A DNA stretch of 64,000 nucleotides from Nemertoderma westbladi (lineage: Eukaryota; Xenacoelomorpha; Nemertodermatida; Nemertodermatidae), in assembly GCA_032718475.1 (NCBI GenBank), contig JAUCBJ010009092.1, positions 62,001-126,000 of the forward strand, written 5' to 3'. Below are positions 19,156 to 29,000 of this stretch, one piece after another. Below the pieces are notes generated by a model. That model ran no database searches, had not been told where the DNA came from, and saw only the letters and a list, made by a program, of their open reading frames with translations. A program made the position numbers and the translations under genes. The number at the start of each line of letters is the position of its first letter. Within the stretch, counting starts at the first letter, position 1.

Positions 19156-20541
19156 ACTACTAGGATCGGCATGCTGCATTGCAGCTGCATTTTAAGAATG
19201 CTGTGCCGGCTTGTCAACAAAATTGCACCGCCACAACTCCCTATCACCCATGACATTTGCTAGATCATCCGCATCTTCAAGGCCAGTGTCCTTTAGGATG
19301 CGTCTCAAGAAAGTCATGGGCTGTCCACCATGCTTATTCACGCCATGAGGCTGCCAAAGTACAAGATTATGCACTGGCTGGTCCTCACGGCGAAAGCAAT
19401 GTCCTGCAAAGCGGAGGCGATTTTGTTCTAGTGTCAAGCTTGGGGGAACCAATGAGACACCTCCAATGTTATATAGTGTCTGGTTGGAGATGTGTGCATT
19501 GTACTTGACACAATGAACCCGGCGTAGCATTCTTGTGAATGTGCCATCCAGAGATTTGGTGTCCTCAGCAGTTAGAGCCCAGCATGGACTCCCGTAGAGG
19601 AGTACTGGAACTACTGCTGCTCTAAATAATCGGACCTTAAGTTTCCGATTAATTCTCGGTGACTTCCAAATCCTGGAAAGCCTATTCAAGGCTGCCCATG
19701 CCTTTCCCTTACGTATTCGAAGGTCCTCACCTGACTTCCGGATCCATGATCCCAGGTAACAGAAGTCGTCCACATGCTCAAGCATACCATCCTTTGAGCT
19801 TATGCTCATCCGATCAGAGACTTGCTGAGGACTTTCAAAGTTAACTGTCAGAACTTTGGTCTTTCTGGAGTTAATAAAAAGACCAACACTAGAAGCAGCA
19901 TGTTCTAATGAGCTGAGGAGCCGTTGGGCTCCCTCTAATGATTCTGAGAGTACTCCTAAGTCATCAGCAAAGTCTAGATCAGTTAGGTACTTGGCAGGAT
20001 TTCCTCGACTTCTGGAGCCAGTAGGTGGAGTTATCATCACCCCATCATCATTATAATGATCTAAGGACATGCGTAGAACATAGTCAACCACAATAATGAA
20101 CAAAAATGGTGCAAGTGTGTCTCCTTGGAGGACGCCCCATAACACTTCAAATGGTTCTGTGTCACCGTCAACAGTAGACACAAATGTTGTCGAACCATCG
20201 TATACTGATCTGATTGCTGCAATAATTTCATCAGGAATCCCATATAATGAAAGTATGCTGAACATACGTGAGCGAGAGACTGAATCAAAGGCCTTGAAGA
20301 AGTCAACAAAGATAACAGCCAGATGCCTGTCTTTCTTTTTTGATAACTCTTCAATTATCCTTCTAAGTGCCAAAATGGGCTCCATGGTCCCACGACCTTT
20401 ACGGAACCCATTCTGATTTCCACGGAGCAGTCTCTCAATGGGATCCCTGATGCGATTTAATAGAATCCTATTGTATAGCTTTGCAGCAATCGAGATCAAT
20501 GAGATTCCCCGAAAAGAACCATAGAGTGTTAGGTTGCCCTT
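19156..20541 (-). mobile_element. 5'-truncated LINE inserted in the LTR element
   Basis: A minus-strand non-LTR retrotransposon of 1386 bp bounded by a perfect 16-bp duplication. Its 3' end is a short tag/act tail after cctagt. Its 5' end breaks within the RT coding region at the position matching about 44,641 in the longer copy. 5' truncation plus a variable-length duplication indicates target-primed reverse transcription. It is highly similar to 43,241-44,640. Confidence 0.95.
19192..20499 (-). pseudogene. LINE reverse transcriptase, C-terminal 435 aa
   Basis: The fragment is intact in frame from the truncation point to the stop but lacks the endonuclease and first RT motifs, so it is not functional. 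Visible motifs: NGFRKGRGT; motif A FVDFFKAFDS; motif B GVLQGDTLAPFLF; motif C FADD (the catalytic Asp pair); GLFINSRKTK; CYLGSWI. The C-terminal domain has LRRVHCVKYNAHISN and RLRFAGHCFRRED, the type often seen after RT in invertebrate LINEs (I believe DUF6451). The first Met is internal to the original protein. Confidence 0.9.
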
Positions 20542-20557
20542 CTATCCGACAGTGATT
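20542..20557. repeat. 16-bp target-site duplication (LINE 5' side)
   Basis: The second perfect copy of ctatccgacagtgatt. It is part of the coiled-coil ORF of the host element. Confidence 0.95.
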
Positions 20558-21892
20558 GGGTTGTGTCTGACATGTTTGTTTACACAGTTGAATGCCTACG
20601 GCTATAAATACAGTTAAAGCAAGTCTAGTAATTCAGTATCACTGTTAGCCTAATAATTAATTACCGATACTGCTACTCAGTGTAGCGTGATATATATATA
20701 ATATATTAGAATACCGGTATGCTTATAGTATATATATAAGTATTATTACAGACTAGATTTGTCACAGAGTACCGGTATATAATTTTAGCGCAAATATATA
20801 TAAATATATAATAGGCCTATCGTGAATACCGGTATACAGCTGACACTTATAGTATATATAAGTATAATTATTACAGACTAGAATTAATTACAGAATACTG
20901 GTATGATTTCAGCCTAAATTTATAGAATAAATATAATAAGCCTATTGTAAATACCGGTATGTCAATTATTTTAAAATAATTGAATTTCTGAATGTTAGGG
21001 GTTACTTGGTTACTTTACTTACTTTATTACCGTTATTTGAGCAGCAGTCCAACTGATATTAAGACCTAAGTGTTGTATAACAGGCCTACTATTTTATTAA
21101 TAGATTAGTGGATTTATATGTACCCGTATGAGGGGTTTTGTTACAATATTGAAATAGATGTTACTATTTCTGGGAAGTAATCACTACACAAAGCTGTGCG
21201 CTCTCAGTGAAGTGCTACTCATTAGACACTAAAACAGATAATTCTACTTCCTAAGTTACTTATCTACGAATTAGTTACGATACGGGTGAGATTAAATCTC
21301 TAATTAAACACAACAAAAAATATTACGTACGAAATTTTTAGGGTAATTTCACAGGAAGTCTACAAACCAGCCTAACAAAGGGTTAGAATTCTGGTTATTA
21401 CAACGGACAGGGTACTACGGTATTTCAAATAATAAGTAGTAGTAAATATATTGCACTGTCCAGATAGGAAAATACCACAGCCTGACGACCTATAGCCGTA
21501 TCGCTATAGGTACTACGTTATGTATCACGGAGTGTTCCTACCTGGAAGTTAATTACCGCGGACTACCAGATCCAACGTGCCTATTAACCACTTTACAACA
21601 CAAATATACTGCCTACACACTAATTACTTTCGGAAAGCACTGTACACTAAACCCTAAATTAGGTACAAGTACTGGTACAACAAATAATCAGTAGTTAAAT
21701 ATACTTGAACAGTTAAAAGAACCACGGCATCTGCTGGAGTGACCGAAGCACAAAGTCACCAGTCTTTTCCTACGCCAAGCAGCCCGTGTAGTACCGGGGT
21801 TAATTTAACTATAACGGTATGTGTAACAAACACAATTACTGTAGGAATAAACTTGGGGACATGAATGTTGCGAATAATCGCATAAACTCTGA

Positions 21893-22470
21893 ATAATAAA
21901 TATTACGCTACCCGTACAGAATACTCAAACAAAATACAAACCAAATGCTGGCAGACTACCACCAAGCCTAAATAAACTACCATATGTGCAGATTCCAAAA
22001 TGGTTAGTTAGTATGCGTTCTAACACGGTAGTACGACTTATTCTTTAAGAGGGGATTGACCTTACAGCTATGGCTGCCCCAACTTACTAACTGGCACTTT
22101 ATCAGACAAACTCTACATACGCAGCAATCTCTTCAGACCTAATAATAGCTAGACAACAATCCAGCCTACAAAATATCTGAGTAATAACTATTACGGTACC
22201 TGAACAGACCACACAAACAAACACAGGCCAAAACGTTGGCAGAATACTGTCAAGCCTAAATAAACTACAGTATGTGCAGATTCCAAAATGGTTAGTTAGT
22301 ATGCGTTCTAACACGGTAGTACGACTTATTCTTTAAGAAGGGATTGACCTTACAGCTATGGCTGCCCCAACTTACTAACTGGCACTCTATCGGACAAACT
22401 CTACACACGCAGTAATCTCTCCAAACTCAACAACAATCCGACAACAGTCCGGCCTACAATTATCTGAACA
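21893..22470. repeat. 288-bp tandem duplication in the leader
   Basis: Two copies, for example gattccaaaatggttagtta at 21,991 and 22,279. The central about 130 bp are nearly identical and the ends are more diverged. Confidence 0.9.
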
Positions 22471-22641
22471 ATCTGAGCAGACTTACACGTCTTCAGCTCA
22501 ATATTAACTTACATGTAAATAAAACCGACAGAAATAAGTAAAATCTCAATAAAAAACCAGGGCGGCCGTCCCTGATTAAATACTAAGACCTACCAGTATA
22601 CAATAATCAAAATCGAATAATACTAATGTACTTATACTGGA

Positions 22642-22769
22642 AGTACCGGTTAGGACAGTTGGGCCTACGGACCTACAGAAGTACCGGTTCTGGCAGTTGG
22701 ACCTACGGACCTACAGCAGTACCGGTTCTGGCAGTTGGGCCTACTGACCTACAGAAGTACCGGTTCAGG
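22642..22769. repeat. 38-bp tandem repeat, 3 copies plus a partial
   Basis: Units begin agtaccggtt at 22,642, 22,680, 22,718 and (partial) 22,756 and include cagttgg and cctac segments. Confidence 0.9.
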
Positions 22770-22793
22770 TTTACCGGTCGACCGGTACTTTCT

Positions 22794-22818
22794 ACTTTAT
22801 TGCTTACTGCAATAAAGT
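22794..22818. other. perfect 10-bp stem hairpin next to the 5' LTR
   Basis: actttattgc / gcaataaagt with a 5-nt loop (ttact), 13 bp inside the LTR boundary. A second small palindrome (ataac-t-gttat, 22,821-22,831) abuts the LTR itself, where a tRNA primer site is expected. Confidence 0.7.
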
Positions 22819-22831
22819 CAATAACTGTTAT

Positions 22832-24087
22832 TGTACGCGCTTTTGAAGACCTTTAGCAGTTTAACCTGCCAAAATTTATATGTCTTTTGGTTTATAAATA
22901 GACTTTAGAAGTTGACAAATATTTAATACCAATAAACATAACATTAGCAGAAGCCAGCCTAGTGCGCGTCCATTCACCCGCTGGATATACCCGGGAGACT
23001 GGATTCTGAGGGCTTAGATTATTATTGCAGTGTAAGCTTACTGTATTATTCGATTGATCGTTAATAAATAATTTCTGACTAATATTATTCACTTTCGGGA
23101 AATATTAACAGTTCCTTTTAGGACGTGGCGCTCTATCTAGGTAAACAGAGATATGACTTATACTAATCACAACGGTAAGTCGGTAAGGCTTATGATTCAC
23201 GTATGAGGCGCATTCTTTAGGAAATGCTTAGTTATCAGCCACAATCATGCACACTACCGGTAACACACAATACTGCTCACTAATTTGCCGACCGTCAATG
23301 AATTTTATCATATATAAAGAGAACAGCAACTGACTCATGTAGTGCTTATCAAATAGCATTAAATTCACTACAAACCACAATAATATAAGTCGCAATCGCT
23401 ATATATAACCCATCTCTCTAACCTGTAGTGTATCAAGAAAATTGGGAAATTTGGGTTCTTTATAGATGTTCTCCAAATAATATTCAACCAACTGATACAA
23501 AATATGACAACAGCAAACAGCAGCACAACAATGTATGTTGAACCGATAATGCAAGACTGAACGGAGTTGCACCGATAACAGTTATACGCTCTATAATTTA
23601 AGCCTACTAATGTTTCTTCTAAAGTATGAAAACGAATTGACTCTAGAGCCGGTGTTCCTGACCTAGATAGAAACAACACAACAGTATCCAGAAAAACACT
23701 AAGACTGAACACTCCTAGCATGATCTGCCAAAATATCTCCACATCGACAGAAAAAATCGCTCTGATTGGCTGTTCAGCTAAACAAAGAACCATGTGTCCA
23801 ATGGCCGTTTCCATGTCAGCAACCAGCTGTTAGATGTTGTAAGCTGAATCATCAAGGCTAAGCTGTGCCAGGGTATTTGGTGCATTGCGGGTTTTTTGCC
23901 TTACCATGTCCGCCAAAGCACACATATAGAAGAATGACGTTTATGTCCGTTAAAACACCTATAACGGTACCTTGCGGGCGAGGGGGATATATATATAGTT
24001 AGAGAGCCTTTTAGAGTATTCCAGCGCCTGGGGGGAAACTGGATTGCAAAGCAAAAGGGCCAGTTATATCCCACAGAAGCTTTTACA
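22832..24087 (-). repeat. 5' LTR, 1256 bp
   Basis: The partner of 10,621-11,876. It begins TGTAAAAGC on the minus strand. A ctatatatatat run about 90-100 bp from the LTR start (23,987-23,998) is a TATA candidate for element transcription. A TATATAAAG near 23,311 on the plus strand could act in the antisense direction. Confidence 0.93.
23368..23814 (-). CDS. LTR-encoded ORF with two hydrophobic helices, 148 aa
   Basis: A sense-oriented open frame inside the 5' LTR, downstream of the TATA candidate. It has hydrophobic segments at about residues 28-50 (EIFWQIMLGVFSLSVFLDTV) and 89-112 (STYIVVLLFAVVIFCISWL). A cysteine cluster (CYRC...C) lies just before the second. It could be a small membrane protein. 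However, all coding differences I noticed between the two LTRs are replacements or a stop, so no constraint is evident since insertion. It may be a chance ORF in A/T-rich DNA. I recognise no family. Confidence 0.3.
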   Translation of the reverse strand: METAIGHMVLCLAEQPIRAIFSVDVEIFWQIMLGVFSLSVFLDTVVLFLSRSGTPALESIRFHTLEETLVGLNYRAYNCYRCNSVQSCIIGSTYIVVLLFAVVIFCISWLNIIWRTSIKNPNFPIFLIHYRLERWVIYSDCDLYYCGL

Positions 24088-24092
24088 AGTTT
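24088..24092. repeat. target-site duplication of LTR element (right)
   Basis: AGTTT, identical to 10,616-10,620. Confidence 0.85.
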
Positions 24093-24253
24093 ATTAAAAC
24101 AAGTTAACAATGTGATTAACATATATTTCGAACCTAAATCCAATTTTGACCAAAAACTGAAGTTAGGGCCTTTAGGTACTTTAGTGACGATTTATATGAA
24201 AATTCACACAAAGTATGACGAGTTTATTACCGATTTTATAACTGTTATATATC

Positions 24254-24559
24254 ATCACTATAGCAGGGCAGTTAGTCAAAACCTGTAAATTGTTCATCAG
24301 TTTCATCTGCACTCTCCACGAATCCTCCTGTACTTCCTATTCCATCTTCCCCACCCTCCACAGATCCTCCATACCATCCTCTGAGCTTTATGCTCATATG
24401 GTCAGAGACTTGCTGAGGACATTCAAAGTAATCTGTCAAAATTTGGTCTTTTTGGAGTTAATAAAAAAGACCAAAGCTAGAAGCAGCTATATCACTAGAG
24501 CAGGGCAGTTAGTCAAAACCTATAAATTGTTCATCTGTTTCATCTCCACCCTCCACAGA
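24254..24559. repeat. edge of the 42-bp array: 237-bp spaced duplication around a LINE scrap
   Basis: The segment with agcagggcagttagtcaaaa and aaattgttcatc occurs at about 24,254-24,322 and 24,491-24,559. Each copy runs directly into 42-bp-type units (ctccaccctccacaga). The LINE fragment at 24,368-24,488 lies between them. The stretch 24,093-24,253 is unremarkable A/T-rich DNA. Confidence 0.8.
24368..24488 (-). mobile_element. LINE RT fragment, about 120 bp
   Basis: It matches about 19,784-19,904 of the LINE at an estimated 85-90 percent (shared tcagagacttgctgagga, tttggtcttt, ggagttaataaaa, agaccaa, ctagaagcagc). It is older and more diverged than the two larger copies. Confidence 0.85.
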
Positions 24560-25979
24560 CTCTCCTGTACTTCCCACTCCTTCTCCCACACCCTCCACAG
24601 ACCTTCCTGTACTTCCCACTCCTTCTTTCCCACCCTCCACAGACCCTCCTGTACTTCCCATTCCATCTTCCAGACCATCCATAGATCCATCTGTACTTCC
24701 CACTCCTTCTTCCCCACCCTCCACAGACCCTCCTGTACTTCCCACTCCTTCTTTCCCACCCTCCACAGACCCTCCTGTACTTCCCATTCCATCTTCCAGA
24801 CCATCCACAGACCCACCTGTACTTCCCACTCCTTCTTTCCCACCCTCCACAGACCCTCCTGTACTTCCCATTCCATCTTCAAGACCATACACAGACCCAC
24901 CTGTACTTCCTACTCCTTCTTTCCCACCCTCCACAGACCCTCCTGTACTTCCCATTCCATCTTCCAGACCATCCACAGACCCACCTGTACTTCCCACTCC
25001 TTCTTTCCCACCCTCCACAGACCCTCCTGTACTTCCCATTCCATCTTCCAGACCATCCACAGACCCACCTGTACTTCCCACTCCTTCTTTCCCACCCTCC
25101 ACAGACCTTCCTGTACTTCCCATTCCATCTTCCAGACCATCCACAGACCCTCCTGTACTTCCCATTCCATCTTCCAGACCATCCCCAGACCCACCTGTAC
25201 TTCCCACTCCTTCTTTCCCACCCTCCACAGACCCTCCTGTACTTCCGATTCCATCTTCCAGACCATCCATAGATCCATCTGTACTTCCCACTCCTTCTTC
25301 CCCACCCTCCACAGACCCTCCTGTACTTCCCACTCCTTCTTTCCCACCCTCCACAGACCCACCTGTACTTCCCATTCCATCTTCCAGACCATCCCCAGAC
25401 CCACCTGTACTTCCCACTCCTTCTTTCCCACCCTCCACAGACCCTCCTGTACTTCCGATTCCATCTTCCAGACCATCCATAGATCCATCTGTACTTCCCA
25501 CTCCTTCTTCCCCACCCTCCACAGACCCTCCTGTACTTCCCATTCCATCTTCCAGACCATTCACAGACCCACCTGTACTTCCCACTCCTTCTTTCCCACC
25601 CTCCACAGACCCCCTGTACTTCCCATTCCATCTTCCAGACCATCCATAGATCCATCTGAACTTCCCACTCCTTCTTCCCCACCCTCCACAGACCCTCCTG
25701 TACTTCCCACTCCTTCTTTCCCACCCTCCACAGACCCTCCTGTACTACCCATTCCATCTTCCAGACCATACACAGACCCACCTGTACTTCCCACTCCTTC
25801 TTCCCCACCCTCCACAGACCCTCCTGTACTTCCCACTCCTTCTTTCCCACCCTCCACAGACCCACCTGTACTTCCCACTCCTTCTTTCCCACCCTCCACA
25901 GACCCCCTGTACTTCCCATTCCATCTTCCAGACCATCCACAGACCCACCTGTACTTCCCACTCCTTCTTTCCCACCCTC

Positions 25980-28900
25980 CACAGACCCCCTGTACTTCCC
26001 ATTCCATCTTCCAGACCATCCATAGATCCATCTGAACTTCCCACTCCTTCTTCCCCACCCTCCACAGACCCTCCTGTACTTCCCACTCCTTCTTTCCCAC
26101 CCTCCACAGACCCACCTGTACTTCCCACTCCTTCTTTCCCACCCTCCACAGACCCTCCTGTACTACCCATTCCATCTTTCAGACCATACACAGACCCACC
26201 TGTACTTCCCACTCCTTCTTCCCCACCCTCCACAGACCCTCCTGTACTTCCCACTCCTTCTTCCCCACCCTCCACAGATCCTCCTGTACTTCCCACTCCT
26301 TCTTTCCCACCCTCCACAGACCCTCATGTACTTCCCATTCCATCTTCCAGACCATCCACAGACCCACCTGTACTTCCCACTCCTTCTTTCCCACCCTCCA
26401 CAGACCCTCTTGTACTTCCCATTCCATCTTCCAGACCATCCCCAGACCCACCTGTACTTCTCACTCCTTCTTTCCCACCCTCCACAGACCCTCCTGTACT
26501 TCCCATTCCATCTTCCAGACCATCCACAGACCCACCTGTACTTCCCACTCCTTCTTTCCCACCCTCCACAGACCCTCTTGTACTTCCCACTCCTTCTTTC
26601 CCACCCTCCACAGACCTTCCTGTACTTCCCATTCCATCTTCCAGACCATCCACAGACCCACCTGTACTTCCCACTCCTTCTTTCCCACCCTCCACAGACC
26701 CACCTGTACTTCCCACTCCTTCTTTCCCACCCTCCACAGACCCTCCTGTACTTCCCACTCCTTCTTTCCCACCCTCCACAGACCCTGCTGTACTTCCCAC
26801 TCCGTCTCCCACACCCTCCACAGACCCTCCTGTACTTCCCATTCCATCTTCCAGACCATCCACAGACCCACCTGTACTTCCCACTCCTTCTTTCCCACCC
26901 TTCACAGACCCTGCTGTACTTCCCACTCCGTCTCCCACACCCTCCACAGACCCTCCTGTACTTCCCATTCCATCTTCCAGACCATCCACAGACCCACCTG
27001 TACTTCCCACTCCTTCTTTCCCACCCTCCACAGACCCTCCTGTACTTCCCACTCCTTCTTTCCCACCCTCCACAGACCCTGCTGTACTTCCCACTCCGTC
27101 TCCCACACCCTCCACAGACCCTCCTGTACTTCCCATTCCATCTTCCAGACCATCCACAGACCCTCCTGTACTTCCCATTCCATCTTCCAGACCATCCCCA
27201 GACCCACCTGTACTTCCCACTCCTTCTTTCCCACCCTCCACAGACCCTCCTGTACTTCCGATTCCATCTTCCAGACCATCCATAGATCCATCTGTACTTC
27301 CCACTCCTTCTTCCCCACCCTCCACAGACCCACCTGTACTTCCCACTCCTTCTTTCCCACCCTCCACAGACCCTCCTGTACTTCCCATTCCATCTTCCAG
27401 ACCATCCCCAGACCCACCTGTACTTCCCATTCCATCTTCCAGACCATCCACAGACCCACCTGTACTTCCCACTCCTTCTTTCCCACCCTCCACAGACCCC
27501 CTGTACTTCCCATTCCATCTTCCAGACCATCCATAGATCCATCTGAACTTCCCACTCCTTCTTCCCCACCCTCCACAGACCCTCCTGTACTTCCCACTCC
27601 TTCTTTCCCACCCTCCACAGACCCACCTGCACTTCCCACTCCTTCTTTCCCACCCTCCACAGACCCTCCTGTACTACCCATTCCATCTTTCAGACCATAC
27701 ACAGACCCACCTGTACTTCCCACTCCTTCTTCCCCACCCTCCACAGACCCTCCTGTACTTCCCACTCCTTCTTCCCCACCCTCCACAGATCCTCCTGTAC
27801 TTCCCACTCCTTCTTTCCCACCCTCCACAGACCCTCATGTACTTCCCATTCCATCTTCCAGACCATCCACAGACCCACCTGTACTTCCCACTCCTTCTTT
27901 CCCACCCTCCACAGACCCTCTTGTACTTCCCATTCCATCTTCCAGACCATCCCCAGACCCACCTGTACTTCCCACTCCTTCTTTCCCACCCTCCACAGAC
28001 CCTCCTGTACTTCCCATTCCATCTTCCAGACCATCCACAGACCCACCTGTACTTCCCACTCCTTCTTTCCCACCCTCCACAGACCCTCTTGTACTTCCCA
28101 CTCCTTCTTTCCCACCCTCCACAGACCTTCCTGTACTTCCCATTCCATCTTCCAGACCATCCACAGACCCACCTGTACTTCCCACTCCTTCTTTCCCACC
28201 CTCCACAGACCCACCTGTACTTCCCACTCCTTCTTTCCCACCCTCCACAGACCCTCCTGTACTTCCCACTCCTTCTTTCCCACCCTCCACAGACCCTGCT
28301 GTACTTCCCACTCGTTCTCCCACACCCTCCACAGACCCTCCTGTACTTCCCATTCCATCTTCCAGACCATCCACAGACCCACCTGTACTTCCCACTCCTT
28401 CTTTCCCACCCTCCACAGACCCTGCTGTACTTCCCACTCCGTCTCCCACACCCTCCACAGACCCTCCTGTACTTCCCATTCCATCTTCCAGACCATCCAC
28501 AGACCCACCTGTACTTCCCACTCCTTCTTTCCCACCCTCCACAGACCCTCCTGTACTTCCCACTCCTTCTTTCCCACCCTCCACAGACCCTGCTGTACTT
28601 CCCACTCCGTCTCCCACACCCTCCACAGACCCTCCTGTACTTCCCATTCCATCTTCCAGACCATCCACAGACCCTCCTGTACTTCCCATTCCATCTTCCA
28701 GACCATCCCCAGACCCACCTGTACTTCCCACTCCTTCTTTCCCACCCTCCACAGACCCTCCTGTACTTCCGATTCCATCTTCCAGACCATCCATAGATCC
28801 ATCTGTACTTCCCACTCCTTCTTCCCCACCCTCCACAGACCCACCTGTACTTCCCACTCCTTCTTTCCCACCCTCCACAGACCCTCCTGGACTTCCCATT

Positions 28901-29000
28901 CCATCTTCCAGACCATCCCCAGACCCACCTGTACTTCCCATTCCATCTTCCAGACCATCCACAGACCCACCTGTACTTCCCACTCCTTCTTTCCCTCCCT
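25980..29000. repeat. 1511-bp tandem duplication within the A/B block
   Basis: Distinctive variants recur at an offset of 1511 bp, for example cagaccccctgtac at 25,980 and 27,491 and catagatccatctgaacttc at 26,017 and 27,528. The copies are about 25,980-27,490 and 27,491-29,000. The length is 36 units minus 1 bp. Confidence 0.85.

Larger units (their letters stand above)
20574..22831 (-). other. 5' leader of the LTR element
   Basis: About 2.26 kb between the 5' LTR and the ATG at 20,573. It is A/T-rich with repeated taccggtat palindromes (20,690-20,970), a 288-bp tandem duplication, a 38-bp repeat and a hairpin near the LTR. No ORF is supported. No primer-binding site starting TGG is visible just inside the LTR. 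Confidence 0.6.
10621..24087 (-). mobile_element. complete BEL/Pao-type LTR retroelement, probably non-autonomous
   Basis: A 13.5-kb element on the minus strand, bounded by 1256-bp direct repeats with TGT...ACA ends and an AGTTT duplication. Order from its 5' end: LTR (24,087-22,832), leader with internal repeats, coiled-coil ORF (interrupted by a LINE), Gag-protease ORF, 1.6-kb non-coding gap, cysteine-rich ORF, purine-rich tract, LTR (11,876-10,621). Assignment to BEL/Pao rests on the DUF1759-like Gag, zinc knuckles, DUF1758-like protease and the NPADIASRG segment. No RT, RNase H or integrase is encoded, so mobilisation would need proteins from a related element. Removing the 1.4-kb LINE gives about 12.1 kb. 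The few LTR differences suggest a fairly recent insertion. Confidence 0.88.

Noticed and set aside
22626-22856. A 76-codon plus-strand ORF
   Set aside because: It is the translation of the 38-bp leader repeat, antisense to the element.
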